A stretch of DNA of 64,000 nucleotides from Phytopseudomonas argentinensis (GCF_900113905.1 NZ_FORC01000001.1:1238060-1302059), one strand, 5' to 3'; positions 52,101-62,401 are shown, counted from the first letter of the stretch. Numbers and translations: made by a program. The notes: generated by a model from the letters alone, not told the origin.

Positions 52101-53666
52101 GAACACGCTGAGCAGGTAGCGGCTCGGTTTGTCGGCAGCCGGCAGGTCCAGCGCCGCGCGGCCCTGGCCGTCGGTGCTGACCTCGCTGCTGGCCAGCTCG
52201 ACCGGGAACTGGCCGAGGTACTGCAGTTCGTTGTCGACCATCGACAGCTGCTGGGCACGCAGGCTCAGCTGCACCTTGGCGTTGGCCACCGGTTTGCCGT
52301 CCGGGTAAAGCAGCACCAGGGCGCCCTTGACCGGCTCACCGGTGCGGAAGTCCGGCTTGTCGAGATCCAGCGACACCTCGAAGTGCGGCTTGATGTACTC
52401 GGCGACGCGGAAGGCGCTGCTGTACAGCCCGTCGCGGTAGGCGAAACGCAGCTCGTAGCCGCCGGCCACGGCGTTGTCCGGCAGCTGGAAGCGGCCCTGG
52501 CCGCCACGGGCGCTGTCGAAATCGAGCCTCTGGGTCTGCAGCACGGTGCCGTTGGCGTCGAGCACGCTGAGGCTGATCGGCGCGGTGCCGGCCGCTACGG
52601 ATTCACGGGCGTTCTTGAACTCGCGGCCAACGATCTTCACTTCCACCCAGTCGCCGGGGCGGTACAGCGGGCGGTCGGTGAAGGCGTACAGCTTGGTGTC
52701 GTAGATCTCGCTGTCGTAATAGAAGTTCTCGGAGACGAACACGCCACCGTCGGCGTCCTCACCGATCACGTAGGAGCGCTCCGGGCTGGCGTGGCCCAGG
52801 CGCAGCAGGCCCTGGGCGTCGGTGTTGCCGCTGGTCATCACGCCCAGGCCATCGCTCCACAGCAGCTTGGCGTCGGCTACAGGGGTGCCCTGGTGCTTGT
52901 CGGCGGTCCACACCAGCAGCTCGCCGCCAGCGATCTTGCTGACCGCCACGGTGTTGGAAACGAACACCACGGTGGTGGCGCGGTACTTGCCGATGATCGC
53001 TTCGGCCAGGTACAGGCCCGGTTTAAGCTTGCCCAGCGGCACGTAGACGTTGCCCGAGGCGACGCTGACGAAGTTGCTCGACGAGCCGGACAGGTCGACG
53101 CCGGCAGGCGGCTCGATGGGCTTGGCTTCCCACAGCGGGTAGCGGAACTCGGCGACCAGCGGCAGGCCCTTCATCGGCGCGAACTGCACCTGCGGGGTGT
53201 ACTCGGTAGGCGCAGCGATGGCGTTGCCCATCTTCAGCTCCGGCGCCTCTTCGGTAACCTGCTTGCGCGACTCGTAGGAGAAGGCGCGCTGCATCACCCG
53301 GCGGGATTTGCGGTACCAGTTGTCCCACAGGTACGACAGGGTATTGGACAGCCCCTCGCCCTTGAACTGGCCCTCGGCGACCACGCGGTGCAGGTTCTTC
53401 TGGCGCTTGAGGAACTCCAGCGGCTGATCGATGCGGTACAGGCGCATGTCCACGCCGCCGTAGCCTTCCATGCGGTAGCGGCGGTAGTCGCGGCCCGGCG
53501 CTTCGAGGCGCACGGTGGCCACTTCATCGGCGGCGAAGCTCGAATCGGCGAGCAGGAAGAACGACTCACCGGCAAGCGGCGTGTAGCCGCTGGCAGGCAC
53601 TTCGTCCTCGGCATGAGCGGCCAGGGGCATGAGCGCCAGCAGCGCGACGGCGAGCAGACGGTTCAT
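49137..53666 (-). CDS. magD: MagD, bacterial alpha-2-macroglobulin homologue (YfaS-like)
   Basis: Periplasmic protein of 1509 residues, similar to the P. aeruginosa MagD and E. coli YfaS. These alpha-2-macroglobulin-like proteins are thought to trap proteases and to work with a PBP in envelope defence. ATG at 53666 gives a signal peptide ([19 protein letters not shown]) and overlaps magC by 4 bases. MG domains and a bait-like region fill the N-terminal two thirds; the region of the thioester has [14 protein letters not shown] near residue 1050, with Val where thioester proteins have Cys, so covalent trapping by thioester is not possible. A G9 run occurs at codons near residue 1104. The TAG stop lies within the flank of the inserted repeat. 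Confidence 0.95.
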   Translation of the reverse strand: MNRLLAVALLALMPLAAHAEDEVPASGYTPLAGESFFLLADSSFAADEVATVRLEAPGRDYRRYRMEGYGGVDMRLYRIDQPLEFLKRQKNLHRVVAEGQFKGEGLSNTLSYLWDNWYRKSRRVMQRAFSYESRKQVTEEAPELKMGNAIAAPTEYTPQVQFAPMKGLPLVAEFRYPLWEAKPIEPPAGVDLSGSSSNFVSVASGNVYVPLGKLKPGLYLAEAIIGKYRATTVVFVSNTVAVSKIAGGELLVWTADKHQGTPVADAKLLWSDGLGVMTSGNTDAQGLLRLGHASPERSYVIGEDADGGVFVSENFYYDSEIYDTKLYAFTDRPLYRPGDWVEVKIVGREFKNARESVAAGTAPISLSVLDANGTVLQTQRLDFDSARGGQGRFQLPDNAVAGGYELRFAYRDGLYSSAFRVAEYIKPHFEVSLDLDKPDFRTGEPVKGALVLLYPDGKPVANAKVQLSLRAQQLSMVDNELQYLGQFPVELASSEVSTDGQGRAALDLPAADKPSRYLLSVFASDGAAYRVKTSKEILIERGAARYRLSAPQRFSSAGQAVNFAYQSEGTSERKPARYEWVRLEDQSTGSGELAADAKGFELNFERPGTYSITLKDSSGLILGATGHSVSGEGVKSVAGTIEIVLDKAEYQAGDEALALITFPEPVSDALLTLERDKVEATALLSKGGDWLKLERLSDTQYRARIPVGKTFSPNITFSALYTRGGDYSFQNAGIKVATPQIDIAIKADKEVVQPGELVTVELSTLFAGKPVPTRLTVSVVDEMIYALQPEIAPGIDQFFYHPRRNNVRTSASLSFISYDLALPGMPSAPGRANRSERGVKVLERPRREEVDTASWQPDLVTDANGKASFSFRMPDSLTRWRITARAVSAEGEVGQKRQFVRSEKPLYLKWSGPSRFRVGDKPALGLFAFNQGEEGAKAELLIRHGEQEQRREVTLAKGINYLPVEEAVIAAGDFSAELRQAGKVADALAIKLSTVAPGWQQVRSEQLSVFPGSTPLQLPADASQVQLRVADSGAGLFNAALDDLLDYPYGGVEQTASRLLPLSLAYPALAAGEPRIKDRLRLIMQNSRLRLVQMAGPEATFTWWGGDADGDAFLTTYAYYADWHASRALAIQLPPEHWQRVLELYAKRAPETPLLQRALILAFARDMGLPVKTLLEGLVYDLAAAGEGQEVVLGEGDSLVMAAPDSALGLAIARELGVHLAQQNNVPVAEALHGQLDGARRRLAESQSPFVAAVALYLNGPDRQRAQRLLGELAPAQAGLERALALTWLQPSLDLRSAQPTLALEGDWQEVEGTSGESYWQWTGAQPPQALQVAGDLDQPSDVRLDYQSAQAAPSNVPVTLTRRLLRLVPGDKAFEFRAEEVGKDEISSADLYLDEVTLSSETEQPLRYGMLEVPLPPGADVERTTWGIQVSGLGGDEASALEKARNEPGELSYAVPVDSLEGELVLRHLVRFSQKGEFVLPPARYVRLYAPGQQALEAEPTLQKVTVE
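50348..50356 (-). repeat. G9 homopolymer in the magD coding strand
   Basis: Nine consecutive C on the plus strand, read as G on the coding strand in codons for W-W-G-G-D near residue 1104. GGG codons are rare in this GC-rich genome, where GGC dominates. A one-base slip would shift the frame and truncate the last quarter of MagD. Confidence 0.85.
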
Positions 53667-54325
53667 CGCGCGAGGAAATTCAGCCGATAGATGCCGATAA
53701 AGTTGGGGTTGGCGTCGTCGGGTATCCATCGGGTGTCCTTCCATGTCATGAGTTGTTGCAGGCTGACGGCACGCATGCCGTTATCCGTGGGAGTGGTGGT
53801 GCCGGTGTGGTAAACGATGTCGCGGCCCATCCAGATCATCAGGTGCTGGTCGTCACCCTGATCGAAGAACATCAGGTCGCCGGGGCGCGCCTGGTTCAGG
53901 TCGCGGCCGACCAACTGGCTGTTGAACTGGATCATCTTGATCGCATTGACGTAGGGGCCCTGCTTGCCGCCGCCCTGTTGCCAGCTCTGCGCCAGTTGGC
54001 GCTGTGCGTCGCTCAGTTGCAGCTCCGGCGGCAGGTAGCGGTTGGACAGGCCGTTGGCGCGCAGCCATTTGGCGTCGTGCACCTTGAGCGCCTCGTTGGC
54101 GGCGAAGCGCACCAGGCCGACACAATCCTGCTGATACCAGCGCGGGCTGGGGCCCTGGCGCAGCTGCTCCTGGGCGATACGCACGAACCAGGCGCGAAAG
54201 ATCTGCGACTGCTCGGGATCGAGGCCGGTCGCCTGCTCGGCGCGGGCGCACAGGCCGAACGCGAGCAGCGCCGCAGCCAGCAGCACGCGCCAAGCCGGCA
54301 TGGCGGTGATCAAAGCGCGCGCCAT
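53663..54325 (-). CDS. magC: MagC, DUF1175 (YfaT-like) protein
   Basis: Protein of 220 residues with a signal peptide ending near CARA (about residue 29), placing it in the periplasm. The body resembles an NlpC/P60-like fold: Cys68 in [17 protein letters not shown], then [22 protein letters not shown] with a candidate catalytic His. A peptidoglycan amidase or peptidase role is inferred from that Cys-His pattern only. I chose ATG at 54325, overlapping magB by 16 bases; ATG at 54301 is an alternative. It corresponds to PA4490. Confidence 0.88.
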   Translation of the reverse strand: MARALITAMPAWRVLLAAALLAFGLCARAEQATGLDPEQSQIFRAWFVRIAQEQLRQGPSPRWYQQDCVGLVRFAANEALKVHDAKWLRANGLSNRYLPPELQLSDAQRQLAQSWQQGGGKQGPYVNAIKMIQFNSQLVGRDLNQARPGDLMFFDQGDDQHLMIWMGRDIVYHTGTTTPTDNGMRAVSLQQLMTWKDTRWIPDDANPNFIGIYRLNFLAR

Positions 54326-55953
54326 TCGAGCGGAATCCACTTCCAATCGTCATCGGCTTCGGTGCCTTTCGGCAGCGTCAGCGCGAATTGGCCATAACCG
54401 CCCATGGCGCGCAGCTTGGGCAGCAGGTGGGTGTCGGCGGCATTGCGGAATACCGGTTCGTAGTTGGCCGGCAGGCTGTCCAGGGTTTCCTGTTCGAGCA
54501 GGCGCGAGAGGCCTTCGGGCGCCAGGTATCCGGGCACCACGCCGTCGGTGGGCAGCACTTCGGCCAGCGGCGGGAAGCGCTTGTTCAGCGTATCGAGCGC
54601 CTTGTCCACCAGCCGGTCATCGAGGGAGAACAGCAAGGTCTGTCCCTGGCGCGCCAGGCTCACCCGGAAGAAGCCCTGGGAGACCAGGGCATCGGGAATG
54701 GTGCCCTGCTCGGCCGGGTACTGACCGAAGTTGGAGCCCACCTCGCGGCGCCAGGTGTGGCCATCGGCCGTGCTCTGGCTTTCGACCGGAAAGCGGCCAT
54801 TCTCGGCATTGGGCTCGAAGGCGCCAATCATGCCGTCGAACAGCCCGCCGATGGCCTGATCCAGCTCCGGCGTGGCGGCTTCGTCGAGGTGCGTGACCAG
54901 CAGCGGCGAGTGCAACCGCGAGTCGGCGTACCAGCACAGGCCGGCGGTGCTGCCCAGGCGTTTCTGCAGGTCCTCGCTGACGGCCTTGCTCGCGCCGACC
55001 CGCTCCAGCAGCTTCTCGGCACTGCCCGGTGCCACCGGCACGGCGACGCAGGCGCTGGCGCCCATGGGCATGGCTTTCCAGATCGGGGTGAAATCCATGG
55101 CCGGTTGATCGTCGAATTCGTTGAGTGCCAGGAAGCTGCTCCAGCCGCCCTCGCCTTTCTCGAAACGCACGCCGGCAAAGGCCGGGAAGAAGCGCTGGTA
55201 ACCCAGCGCGACGTACTCGCCACTCAGGGAAATACGCTGCTGCTCGGTCTCGCGCGCCTTGAGGCCGAAGCGCTTGGCAAAGGGATTGTCGCCGTCGAGC
55301 AGCGCTTCGACGGACTCGGTGGCCGCACGGCCAAGCTTGTCGTCCTCACCGAACAGCATGCCGGGAGACGACAGCACCAAGAGCTTGTCGCCGTGGCTGG
55401 CCAGCAGCAGGGCGCGATCGCCCAGGTAGTTGAGGCGGTACAGCGGCACGCTGCCGCCATCGACGTGCAGCTCGCCGGCCTTGCTGAGCTGGGTGTCATC
55501 CAGGGCGACATGGGCCAGCGGCTCGAGGACCTTGGCCAGGCCACCACGCTGCATGACCATCACGAAATGCTTGAGCTTGCCATCGGCGCCCTTCCACAAC
55601 GCCACGTCGGCGGGCTGGTCGAGCAATTCGTCGAGCAGCTCGTCGCGCAGCTTCAGGTCGCGCTCGTAGATGATCCGCCGCAGGCTGCCGACCAAACCGA
55701 GGCGGTCGGCGTTGTGCTCGTAATAGAACACGAAGTCTTCGGTGAGGGTGTCGCGCAGCAGCGGCACCGCCAGCAGATCCTTGGGCAGACGGCTGAGCGA
55801 GGCACTCTCGATCAGCGCATCGGGGCGCTGCAGATCCAGACCCAGGGCGCTGCGTTCACCCAGATCGCGCGAATCCTGGCCACAGGCGGCGAGCAGGCCA
55901 GCCGCCAGCAGGAGAGCGACGTGGCGCAGGTGGGCAGTGGTATTCCGGTTCAT
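54310..55953 (-). CDS. magB: MagB, DUF2138 (YfaA-like) lipoprotein
   Basis: Protein of 547 residues with a lipoprotein signal peptide ([24 protein letters not shown], lipid-carrying Cys24). The rest is a DUF2138 domain with no recognised catalytic motif; the E. coli relative is YfaA. In P. aeruginosa MagB belongs to the Mag complex. The residue after Cys24 is Gly, not Asp, so the classical inner-membrane retention signal is absent. It follows magA after 15 bases. Confidence 0.88.
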   Translation of the reverse strand: MNRNTTAHLRHVALLLAAGLLAACGQDSRDLGERSALGLDLQRPDALIESASLSRLPKDLLAVPLLRDTLTEDFVFYYEHNADRLGLVGSLRRIIYERDLKLRDELLDELLDQPADVALWKGADGKLKHFVMVMQRGGLAKVLEPLAHVALDDTQLSKAGELHVDGGSVPLYRLNYLGDRALLLASHGDKLLVLSSPGMLFGEDDKLGRAATESVEALLDGDNPFAKRFGLKARETEQQRISLSGEYVALGYQRFFPAFAGVRFEKGEGGWSSFLALNEFDDQPAMDFTPIWKAMPMGASACVAVPVAPGSAEKLLERVGASKAVSEDLQKRLGSTAGLCWYADSRLHSPLLVTHLDEAATPELDQAIGGLFDGMIGAFEPNAENGRFPVESQSTADGHTWRREVGSNFGQYPAEQGTIPDALVSQGFFRVSLARQGQTLLFSLDDRLVDKALDTLNKRFPPLAEVLPTDGVVPGYLAPEGLSRLLEQETLDSLPANYEPVFRNAADTHLLPKLRAMGGYGQFALTLPKGTEADDDWKWIPLEWRAL

Positions 55954-55968
55954 CCGAGCCTCGGGATA

Positions 55969-56832
55969 TCAGTAATTGAAAGATTTGACGAACAGCAGCT
56001 CACCGATGGCGCGTAGCGGCACCACGAAGGTCTCGCGCTTCTCGTTGACGGTGTTCTCGTTGAAGATCAGGTTGATCTGCGCGGTGATGATCTCGTTCTG
56101 GTTGCTGCCGGCCTCGAAGTTGTAGCCTTCGCTGCCCAGGTTGCCCCAGTAGTTCACGTAGATCAGGTAGGTGCCTTGCAGCGGCGCGGTCATGGTGAAC
56201 ATTTCCGGGCCGGGGCCATCGACGCTATCCACATCCAGGCCGCCGCCGTTGCTGAGCACCGGTTGGCTCCAGAACGCGTGCTGACCATCCGGGGTGACCA
56301 CATGCAGGTCGAGCTCGGCCTTGGGGTCGTCCCAGCCGAGCACCATGCGAATGCGTGCCGGCGTGCGCAGGTTGTTGGCCTCATAGAACTGCACCCGCTT
56401 GAGCGATTTGCCTTCGCCGGCCACCAGTTCCACGCTGTTGGAGCCGGCGCCGAAGGCATAGGGTCGGGCGAAGCTGCCCTGCTCGTCGGTATACAGCGGT
56501 AGCGGGTTGCCGTTGACCACCAGCCGGTGTGGCGTGCGCAGGTGACCGATGTTCTGCAGGGTACCTTCGATCAGGCTGCGCCCACGCTGGGCGCCACGAT
56601 CGATGGGCGGTGTCGGGTAGGCCACGCGGGCGTCGTTATCGCCGTCGTTGAGGCCGTAATAGCGCCAGCCGCCGCCTGGTGCCTGCAGGGAAACGGACGG
56701 CTCGCCGCCGCGAGGGTCGGCCCAGCTCGATGGCATCGTCAGGGCAGCGCAGAGCAGCAGCACGCAGCGCGCCAGCCAGCGACCGGTGGGAGCGAACCGA
56801 ATCGCTCGGCGCTGCGAAAGAAAGCGAACCAC
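55969..56832 (-). CDS. magA: MagA, DUF2135 (YfaP-like) periplasmic protein
   Basis: First gene of the mag operon, 287 residues from GTG at 56832, chosen because AAGGAG lies 9 bases upstream; the ATG at 56877 lacks an RBS. The N-terminus has a basic stretch and a hydrophobic signal (CVLLLCAALTMPSSWA). DUF2135 features are LGWDDPKAELDLHVVTPDGQ, GPGPEMFTM and GTYLIYVNYWG. It is a paralogue of MagF with the same C-terminal ending (NTVNEKRETFVVP, VKSFNY). A good promoter lies 142 bases upstream of the start. Confidence 0.88.
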   Translation of the reverse strand: MVRFLSQRRAIRFAPTGRWLARCVLLLCAALTMPSSWADPRGGEPSVSLQAPGGGWRYYGLNDGDNDARVAYPTPPIDRGAQRGRSLIEGTLQNIGHLRTPHRLVVNGNPLPLYTDEQGSFARPYAFGAGSNSVELVAGEGKSLKRVQFYEANNLRTPARIRMVLGWDDPKAELDLHVVTPDGQHAFWSQPVLSNGGGLDVDSVDGPGPEMFTMTAPLQGTYLIYVNYWGNLGSEGYNFEAGSNQNEIITAQINLIFNENTVNEKRETFVVPLRAIGELLFVKSFNY

Positions 56833-56973
56833 CGCACTGCACTCCTTGTGCTGGCTCAGGGATCCTGGCGCCCGCACTTCACACTGTTGGCTCTGGAAAA
56901 GGTTTGGTCTTGGCTGTGGCGCCAGCAGCCTTTGCAGGCGCCGCCGTCACATCAAGTTACATGCTGGGCGGGA

Positions 56974-57002
56974 ATGCTAGCGAGTTGCCTTGACGCTGAC
57001 AA
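56974..57002 (-). promoter_or_regulatory. Promoter of the mag operon
   Basis: On the minus strand TTGTCA (56997-57002, 5 of 6 to TTGACA) and TAGCAT (56974-56979, 4 of 6 to TATAAT) are spaced by exactly 17 bases. The predicted start near 56967 gives a leader of about 135 bases. Confidence 0.65.
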
Positions 57003-57054
57003 TCGTGGCATTTGCGAATCGGCACTGGATCACAATGAACGTGGGCAGAACCAC

Positions 57055-57074
57055 AAAAGACCGGCGCATGCCGG
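57055..57074 (-). terminator. Terminator of the phn transporter operon
   Basis: CCGGC (57061-57065) and GCCGG (57070-57074) form a 5-base stem with a 4-base loop, followed on the minus strand by TCTTTT (57055-57060), 40 bases after the last phnE stop. Confidence 0.6.
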
Positions 57075-57113
57075 CACATCTGGCAGCCCGAGGAGGCGCC
57101 GAGGAGGCTTGGC

Positions 57114-57929
57114 TCAGGAAAGGCGCTGACGCAGCTTCGCCGAGGCCCACTCGGAAAAGATCACGGTGGCGAAGATCAGCATGAAGATCACGCTGACCCG
57201 GCTCCAGGCGAGGTTGTTGATAGCCGCATCGAGCTGCAGGCCGATGCCGCCAGCGCCGACCAACCCCAATACGGTCGCCTCACGGATATTGATATCCCAG
57301 CGATACAGCGAGGTGCCGACGAAGGCCGGCATGATCTGCGGCACCACGCCGAACTGCAGCACCTGCAGGCGCCCTGCCCCGGTGGCGCCGATGGCCTCCA
57401 CCGGCGAGGTGCTGATTTCTTCGATGGCCTCGTAGAGCAGCTTGCCGACGAAGCCGACCGAGCGCAGTGCGATGGCGATGATCCCGGCCAGCACCCCTGG
57501 GCCGAGTATCGCCACCAGCAGCATCGCCCAGATCAGCGAGTTGATCGAGCGCGAGGAGACGATCACCAGCAGCGCGGCGCTTCTGATCAGCGGCGATGGG
57601 GTGGTGTTGCGCGCCGCGAGAAATGCCAGGGGAAAGGCCAGCATTACCCCGAGGGCGGTGCCCAGAGTGGCGATGTTGAGCGTATCCCACAGCGGCCTGA
57701 GCAACTCGGGCGTGTAGTCCCATTGGGGTGGCACCATACGTGCCAGCAGCGAGGCACCCTGGCTTCCGGCGTCCGCCACGAACTCCCAAAGGGTGTTCTC
57801 GGAGATGAACCGTGCGCACCAGACGAACAGCAACGCGCCGGCGAACCAGGCGAGCCAGTTACACCACTGCTGGGCGCTGGTACGGCGCCGCCATTGCGGC
57901 TCTGCGGTGTCGGCATGAATGATCGGCAT
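57114..57929 (-). CDS. phnE: Phosphonate/phosphite-type ABC transporter permease (second PhnE)
   Basis: Inner-membrane permease of 271 residues with about six hydrophobic helices. The EAA-loop region EAIEEISTSPVEAIGATGAGRLQVLQFGVVPQIMP and the following REATVLGLVGAGGIGLQLDAAI are typical of PhnE. It lies 12 bases after the other phnE gene; the two probably form a heterodimer. It is the last gene of phnD-phnC-phnE-phnE. The substrate (phosphonate, phosphite or a phosphate ester) cannot be fixed from the sequence. Confidence 0.92.
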   Translation of the reverse strand: MPIIHADTAEPQWRRRTSAQQWCNWLAWFAGALLFVWCARFISENTLWEFVADAGSQGASLLARMVPPQWDYTPELLRPLWDTLNIATLGTALGVMLAFPLAFLAARNTTPSPLIRSAALLVIVSSRSINSLIWAMLLVAILGPGVLAGIIAIALRSVGFVGKLLYEAIEEISTSPVEAIGATGAGRLQVLQFGVVPQIMPAFVGTSLYRWDINIREATVLGLVGAGGIGLQLDAAINNLAWSRVSVIFMLIFATVIFSEWASAKLRQRLS

Positions 57930-57941
57930 GGGGATAGCGCC

Positions 57942-58772
57942 TTACTGAAGCCAGCGACGTACGTAACCGGAGAGATACTCGGCGGCCAGCACGATGGCGA
58001 TGATGATCAGCAGCACGGCGGCGGCCGTGTTGTATTCGTAACGATCCATGGCGGTGCCGAGCGTCGCGCCGATGCCTCCCGCGCCGACGATGCCGATGAT
58101 CGCCGACTCGCGGAAGTTGATATCCAGGCGGTACAGCGACAGCCCGATCAGCCGCGGCAGGATCTGTGGCTGCACGGCGTGGTTGAGCACCTGCAACCAG
58201 CTGCCGCCGGTGGCGCGAATGGCCTCCAGCGGTCGCGCATCGATGTCCTCGATCGCCTCGGCCAGCAACTTGGCGATAAAGCCGATGGTCGCGAAGGTCA
58301 GTGTGGCGACGCCGGCCAGGGGGCCAAAGCCGAACATCACCACGAACAGGATGGCGATGATCACCTCCTGGAAGGTGCGCGACACCATGATCAGCCACCG
58401 GCAGAACAGGTAGATCGGTAGCGGCGACAGGTTGCGCGCGGCGCCCAGGCCCACCGGAACCGACAGGGCAATGCCCAGCACGCTGGCGACCAGGGTCATG
58501 CTCAGGCTTTCCAGGAGGCCTTCGAGGATATCGCCACCGCGGCTGGTGAAATCCGGCTGCAGGAAACCGGCCGCGAAGGCCAGGCCCCGCGACCAGCCTT
58601 CGGCGATGCGATGCCAGTCCAGGTTGATGCTCGAACCGGCCAGCAGCAGATAGAGCAGCAGGCCGCCGATCACCAGGCAGCGCTGCCCTCTTCCCGACAA
58701 CAGCGCGGGCGGTCGCCAGTCGCCGGCCCTTGCTCTGGCAAGGCGCTCGTCCAGGCTCACCTGCCCGGCCAT
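57942..58772 (-). CDS. phnE: Phosphonate/phosphite-type ABC transporter permease (first PhnE)
   Basis: Permease of 276 residues, paralogous to the next gene. The EAA-like loop (EAIEDIDARPLEAIRATGGSWLQVLNHAVQPQILP) and RESAIIGIVGAGGIGATLGTAMD are well preserved. Its start codon overlaps the phnC stop by one base, showing tight coupling. Two PhnE-like permeases with one PhnC ATPase and one PhnD are common in Pseudomonas phosphonate uptake systems. Confidence 0.93.
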   Translation of the reverse strand: MAGQVSLDERLARARAGDWRPPALLSGRGQRCLVIGGLLLYLLLAGSSINLDWHRIAEGWSRGLAFAAGFLQPDFTSRGGDILEGLLESLSMTLVASVLGIALSVPVGLGAARNLSPLPIYLFCRWLIMVSRTFQEVIIAILFVVMFGFGPLAGVATLTFATIGFIAKLLAEAIEDIDARPLEAIRATGGSWLQVLNHAVQPQILPRLIGLSLYRLDINFRESAIIGIVGAGGIGATLGTAMDRYEYNTAAAVLLIIIAIVLAAEYLSGYVRRWLQ

Positions 58773-59614
58773 CAGGTGGTCACCCGTGGCCAGCCGGAGC
58801 GCGACGCATGCAGTGCGGGCGGCGCATCGGGGTCGTCATCCTGCGCCGCTTCGGCGGCATGGGCGTCCCAGTCTTCTTCACCGTAGATGCGGGTCAGCGT
58901 CGCGGCATCCAGGGCATCGGGCAAACCATCGAAGACCACCCGACCGGCGTGCAGGCCGACGATGCGGTCGCAAAAGCGCCGTGCCAGGTCGACGTCATGG
59001 ATATTGATGATCGCGGTCAGGCCGCGCTCTTCGCACAGCTCGCGGATCAGCCGCATGATCTGCCGGGAGGTTTTCGGATCGAGGCTCGCCGTGGGCTCGT
59101 CGATCAGCAGCAGCTCCGGGTTCTGCAGCAGCGCGCGGGCAATGCCGACACGCTGGCGCTGGCCACCGGACAGCGCATCGGCGCGCTTGTCGATGGCATG
59201 GGCCAGGCCCACGCGTTCGAGCAGGCGAAACGCCTCCTGCACGTCAGCCCGCGGGTAGCGGCGCCAGACGCTGCGCCAGAAGCCCACATAACCAAGGCGC
59301 CCGGACAGCACGTTCTCCATGACCGTCAGGCGATCGACCAGGGCATGGTCCTGAAAGATCATGCCCATGCGCCGCCGCGCCTTGCGCAAGGCGCCGCCAC
59401 GCAGCCCGGTCAGTGACAGGCCACCGAGCAGCACCTGGCCCTCACTGGGCTCCACCAGGCGATTGATGCAGCGAATCAGCGTGCTCTTGCCGGCGCCGGA
59501 CGGGCCGATCAGCGCCATCACCTGGCTTTTCGGCAGCGCCAGGCGGATGTCCGCCAGGGCCTGGTCACCGGTGGCGTAGCGCTTGCCCAGGCCCTTGATC
59601 TCGAGCAGGTTCAT
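58772..59614 (-). CDS. phnC: Phosphonate/phosphite-type ABC transporter ATP-binding protein PhnC
   Basis: ATPase of 280 residues. Walker [10 protein letters not shown] is at residues 37-45, signature [15 protein letters not shown] near 148 and Walker [13 protein letters not shown] near 168. The switch His is in [15 protein letters not shown] short acidic tail ([14 protein letters not shown]) extends past the family core. It lies 28 bases after phnD. Confidence 0.95.
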   Translation of the reverse strand: MNLLEIKGLGKRYATGDQALADIRLALPKSQVMALIGPSGAGKSTLIRCINRLVEPSEGQVLLGGLSLTGLRGGALRKARRRMGMIFQDHALVDRLTVMENVLSGRLGYVGFWRSVWRRYPRADVQEAFRLLERVGLAHAIDKRADALSGGQRQRVGIARALLQNPELLLIDEPTASLDPKTSRQIMRLIRELCEERGLTAIINIHDVDLARRFCDRIVGLHAGRVVFDGLPDALDAATLTRIYGEEDWDAHAAEAAQDDDPDAPPALHASRSGWPRVTT

Positions 59615-59642
59615 GGCTGTGCTCCTCTCAACGCCGTATGGC

Positions 59643-60599
59643 TCAGTTGTCGCACGCGTAGCTCACGTCCATGGCCTGGTCGATCTTGCGCACCACTTCC
59701 CAGTGCTCCTGGTAGGTGATGGGGATGAACTGCGCCTGGCCGGAGTTCTTGAATTCCGCCTGCAGCGCGGTGCCTTCCCAGTCGAAGGTCTCGAAGCCCT
59801 TGCGCACCTTGTCGGCCAGTTCCGGCTTGAGGTTGTAGACGTAGCCATAACCGGTGGTGGGGAAGGTTTGCGAGGTGTACAGCACCTTGTACTGGTCGGC
59901 CTTGACCACACCACGCGCCTGCATCTGCGAGAGCACCGAGTTGGCGATGGCGGCGGCATCGTAGTCGCGGTTGACCACACCCATGATCGAGTTGTCGTGC
60001 TTGCCGGAAAACGCGGTCTTGAAGTCCTTGTCGGCTTCCAGGTTGAACTCGGACTTGAGCAGTGCCGACGGCGCCTTGAAGCCGGAGTTGGAGGTGGGCG
60101 AGGTGAAGGCGAGCGTGCGCCCCTTCAGCCCTGGCACATCATCGATACCGCTGCCGGCATAGGTGATGATCTCCATCTGGTAGCCGAAACCGCCGTTCTC
60201 GTCGGCCATCATGGTGAAGGGCACGAAACCGGCGCAGTTGACGGCCAGTGGCACGGAACCGGTGTTGAAGCCGGCGATGTGCAGGCGCCCGGCGCGCATG
60301 GCTTCGAGCTGGGCGGCGTTGGACTGCACCGGGAAGAACCTGACCTTCTTGCCGGTCACCTTCTCCATGTGCTGGAGGAACTCGTCCCACACCTTGGCAT
60401 AGACGGCCGGATCTTCGACCGGGGTGTAGGCGAAGATCAGCGTGGCCGGGTCCAGCCACTCGCCTGGCTTGGCCGGCGCATCCGCGACCATGTCGTCGTC
60501 GCTATCGGTGTAACGCGAGGACAGGTCCGCGGCATGGGCGCTGCCCAGCAGGGGCAGCAACAGGGCGGGCAGCAGTCGGCAGAAAAGGGCGCGCGGCAT
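59643..60599 (-). CDS. phnD: Phosphonate/phosphite-binding periplasmic protein PhnD
   Basis: Periplasmic substrate-binding protein of 318 residues, first gene of its operon. A signal peptide ([23 protein letters not shown]) is followed by the PhnD-like type 2 periplasmic-binding fold. [22 protein letters not shown] contains the Ser/Thr loop that binds phosphonate oxygens, and [20 protein letters not shown] forms the second lobe. No C-P lyase or phosphonatase genes lie beside it, so the ligand and later breakdown remain open. I found no convincing Pho box in the 113-base upstream spacer. Confidence 0.92.
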   Translation of the reverse strand: MPRALFCRLLPALLLPLLGSAHAADLSSRYTDSDDDMVADAPAKPGEWLDPATLIFAYTPVEDPAVYAKVWDEFLQHMEKVTGKKVRFFPVQSNAAQLEAMRAGRLHIAGFNTGSVPLAVNCAGFVPFTMMADENGGFGYQMEIITYAGSGIDDVPGLKGRTLAFTSPTSNSGFKAPSALLKSEFNLEADKDFKTAFSGKHDNSIMGVVNRDYDAAAIANSVLSQMQARGVVKADQYKVLYTSQTFPTTGYGYVYNLKPELADKVRKGFETFDWEGTALQAEFKNSGQAQFIPITYQEHWEVVRKIDQAMDVSYACDN

Positions 60600-60712
60600 G
60601 GTGGTGTCCTCGGCGGCTGAAAAAGGATTCCAGCCACCTTAAGGAGCACCTGTGACACTTTTGCTGCAGCGGATCGCATCGTAAACCCTTGCAACGAACC
60701 GGCAATTGGCCG

Positions 60713-61654
60713 CTACACCCAACCCGCCCACTGCAGCAGCAGCAGACCGACATTGGTGCTCACCACCGCTGCCAGGGTGGTGATAACGATGATCGCCGCG
60801 GCGAGCCGGTAGTTGCCGTTGACCGCCTTGGCCATGACGAAGCTCGAGGCTGCCGTGGGGCTGACGAAGTACAGGAACAGGATCGCCAGGTCCGCGCCGC
60901 GAAAGCCGACGGCCCAGGCGCCAAGGGTGGAGAGCAGCGGCAGCCAGACCATCTTCATCAGGCTGGAGCTGATGGCCACGCCGCTACTCTCGCGCAACGA
61001 GGCCAGCGACAGGGTGCCGCCGATGCAGATCAGCGCCAGCGGCAGGGTCATCTGCGCGAAGTATTCGGCCGACACCATGGTCCAGTGCGGCAGCGGGATC
61101 TGCCAGTAGGCGAAAGGGATGGCCGACAGCACGCCGATGATCAGCGGGTTGCTGAAGATGCTCTTGCACAGCGTCCAGGGGTCGGCCTTCATGCCCGGCG
61201 CGTAGATGGCCAGCACGATGGACGACAGCACGTTGTAGCAGAGGATCACCACGCCGCCGAGCACCGCCCCCACCGACAGCCCGTAGTCGCCATACATGCT
61301 GGTGGCCAGTGCCAGGCCGACGATGCCGTTGTTGCCGCGAAACGCGCCCTGGGTGTAGATGCCGCGGTCGACTCTCGGGCAGCGCCAGATCGCCCAGCCC
61401 CAGGCGACGGCGAAGCTGACCAGGGTCGCCAGCACGAAATAGCCAATCAGTGCCGGCTGCAGGGCTGCGCTCAGGTCGGCCTGGACGATGCTGATGAACA
61501 GCAATGTCGGCATGGTGCCACGAAATACCAGCGAAGAAGCGGTATCGATGAACCCGTCATCGATCCAGCGCAGCCGCTTGAGCAGCACGCCGAGAAACAG
61601 CATGGCGAAAACCGGCGCGGTGATCGCGAGGGTTTGCTGGATTACAGCGAGCAT
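60713..61654 (-). CDS. AEC-family permease (auxin efflux carrier-like)
   Basis: Inner-membrane protein of 313 residues with about ten hydrophobic helices, typical of the AEC/membrane-transport (PIN-like) family. Family motifs include QGAFRGNNGIVGLALA and the C-terminal SPTAASSFVMAKAVNGN. Bacterial members carry organic acids such as malate or are of unknown substrate. ATG at 61654 (MLAVIQQTLAITAPVF) was chosen over 61705. It lies between phnD and roxR, all on the minus strand. Confidence 0.9.
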   Translation of the reverse strand: MLAVIQQTLAITAPVFAMLFLGVLLKRLRWIDDGFIDTASSLVFRGTMPTLLFISIVQADLSAALQPALIGYFVLATLVSFAVAWGWAIWRCPRVDRGIYTQGAFRGNNGIVGLALATSMYGDYGLSVGAVLGGVVILCYNVLSSIVLAIYAPGMKADPWTLCKSIFSNPLIIGVLSAIPFAYWQIPLPHWTMVSAEYFAQMTLPLALICIGGTLSLASLRESSGVAISSSLMKMVWLPLLSTLGAWAVGFRGADLAILFLYFVSPTAASSFVMAKAVNGNYRLAAAIIVITTLAAVVSTNVGLLLLQWAGWV

Positions 61655-61771
61655 GGAAACACCGGAAGGTGGAAAGGCCGTCGAACGTGCCGACGTGCCC
61701 GGCAATCAGGCACGTCGATAGCCTGCTAATGATAGCAAGCCTTTGCCCTCCCGCGTGGGTGGCGCCTCGTC

Positions 61772-62332
61772 TTAGCGCCGAACCGGACGCTTCTGCAGTT
61801 TGCGCTGCAGGGTACGGCGGTGCATGCCCAGGGCACGGGCGGTCGCCGAGATGTTGCCTTCGTGCTCGGCCAGCACGCGCTGGATGTGCTCCCACTGCAG
61901 GCGATCCACCGACATCGGGTTTTCCGGCACCAGGGTGTCGAGGTCGGCATGCTGGGTCAGCAGTGCGGCGAGCACATCGTCGGCGTCGGCCGGCTTGCAC
62001 AGGTAATTGCAGGCGCCACGCTTGATGGCTTCCACGGCGGTGGCGATGCTCGAGTAACCGGTGAGAATCACCACGCGCATCTCGGCATCCAGCTCCAGCA
62101 GCTTGGGCAGCAGCACCAGGCCGGAGTCGCCTTCCATCTTCAGGTCGAGCACGGCGTAGTCCGGCAGGTCCTGGGTGGCCAACGCCAGGCCTTCCTCGGC
62201 GGAAGCGGCGGTGGACACGCGCAGCCCGCGGCTGCTCATGGCGCGGGCCATCACGCGGGTAAAGGTGGGGTCGTCGTCGACCAGTAGCAGATGGGGCTGT
62301 TCTTCGCTTTCCAGCAGCGTTTCGTCACTCAT
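61772..62332 (-). CDS. roxR: Redox response regulator RoxR (RegA/ActR/PrrA family)
   Basis: Response regulator of 186 residues. The receiver domain has the acidic pair in LLVDDDPTF, phospho-acceptor Asp63 in YAVLDLKMEGDSG and Lys in YLCKPADADD. A linker leads to a Fis-type helix-turn-helix near the C-terminus (GNISATARALGMHRRTLQRKL). In P. aeruginosa RoxSR activates the cyanide-insensitive oxidase genes cioAB and other respiratory genes. It follows roxS after 69 bases. Confidence 0.95.
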   Translation of the reverse strand: MSDETLLESEEQPHLLLVDDDPTFTRVMARAMSSRGLRVSTAASAEEGLALATQDLPDYAVLDLKMEGDSGLVLLPKLLELDAEMRVVILTGYSSIATAVEAIKRGACNYLCKPADADDVLAALLTQHADLDTLVPENPMSVDRLQWEHIQRVLAEHEGNISATARALGMHRRTLQRKLQKRPVRR

Positions 62333-62401
62333 GGGTCACTCCTCCAAACATGCTCGCGGCCTGCCGGCTCGGCAGTGCGCTGCATCGACAATCCTGCGGG
62401 C

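Noticed and set aside
51264..53690. 808-codon plus-strand ORF
   Set aside because: Lies entirely antisense to magD; low-complexity His/Arg/Gly/Val-rich translation without domains.
60600..60712. Pho box in front of phnD
   Set aside because: CTGTGAC and GTGTCAC fragments are present, but no two direct repeats at the right 11-base spacing; the evidence is too weak.
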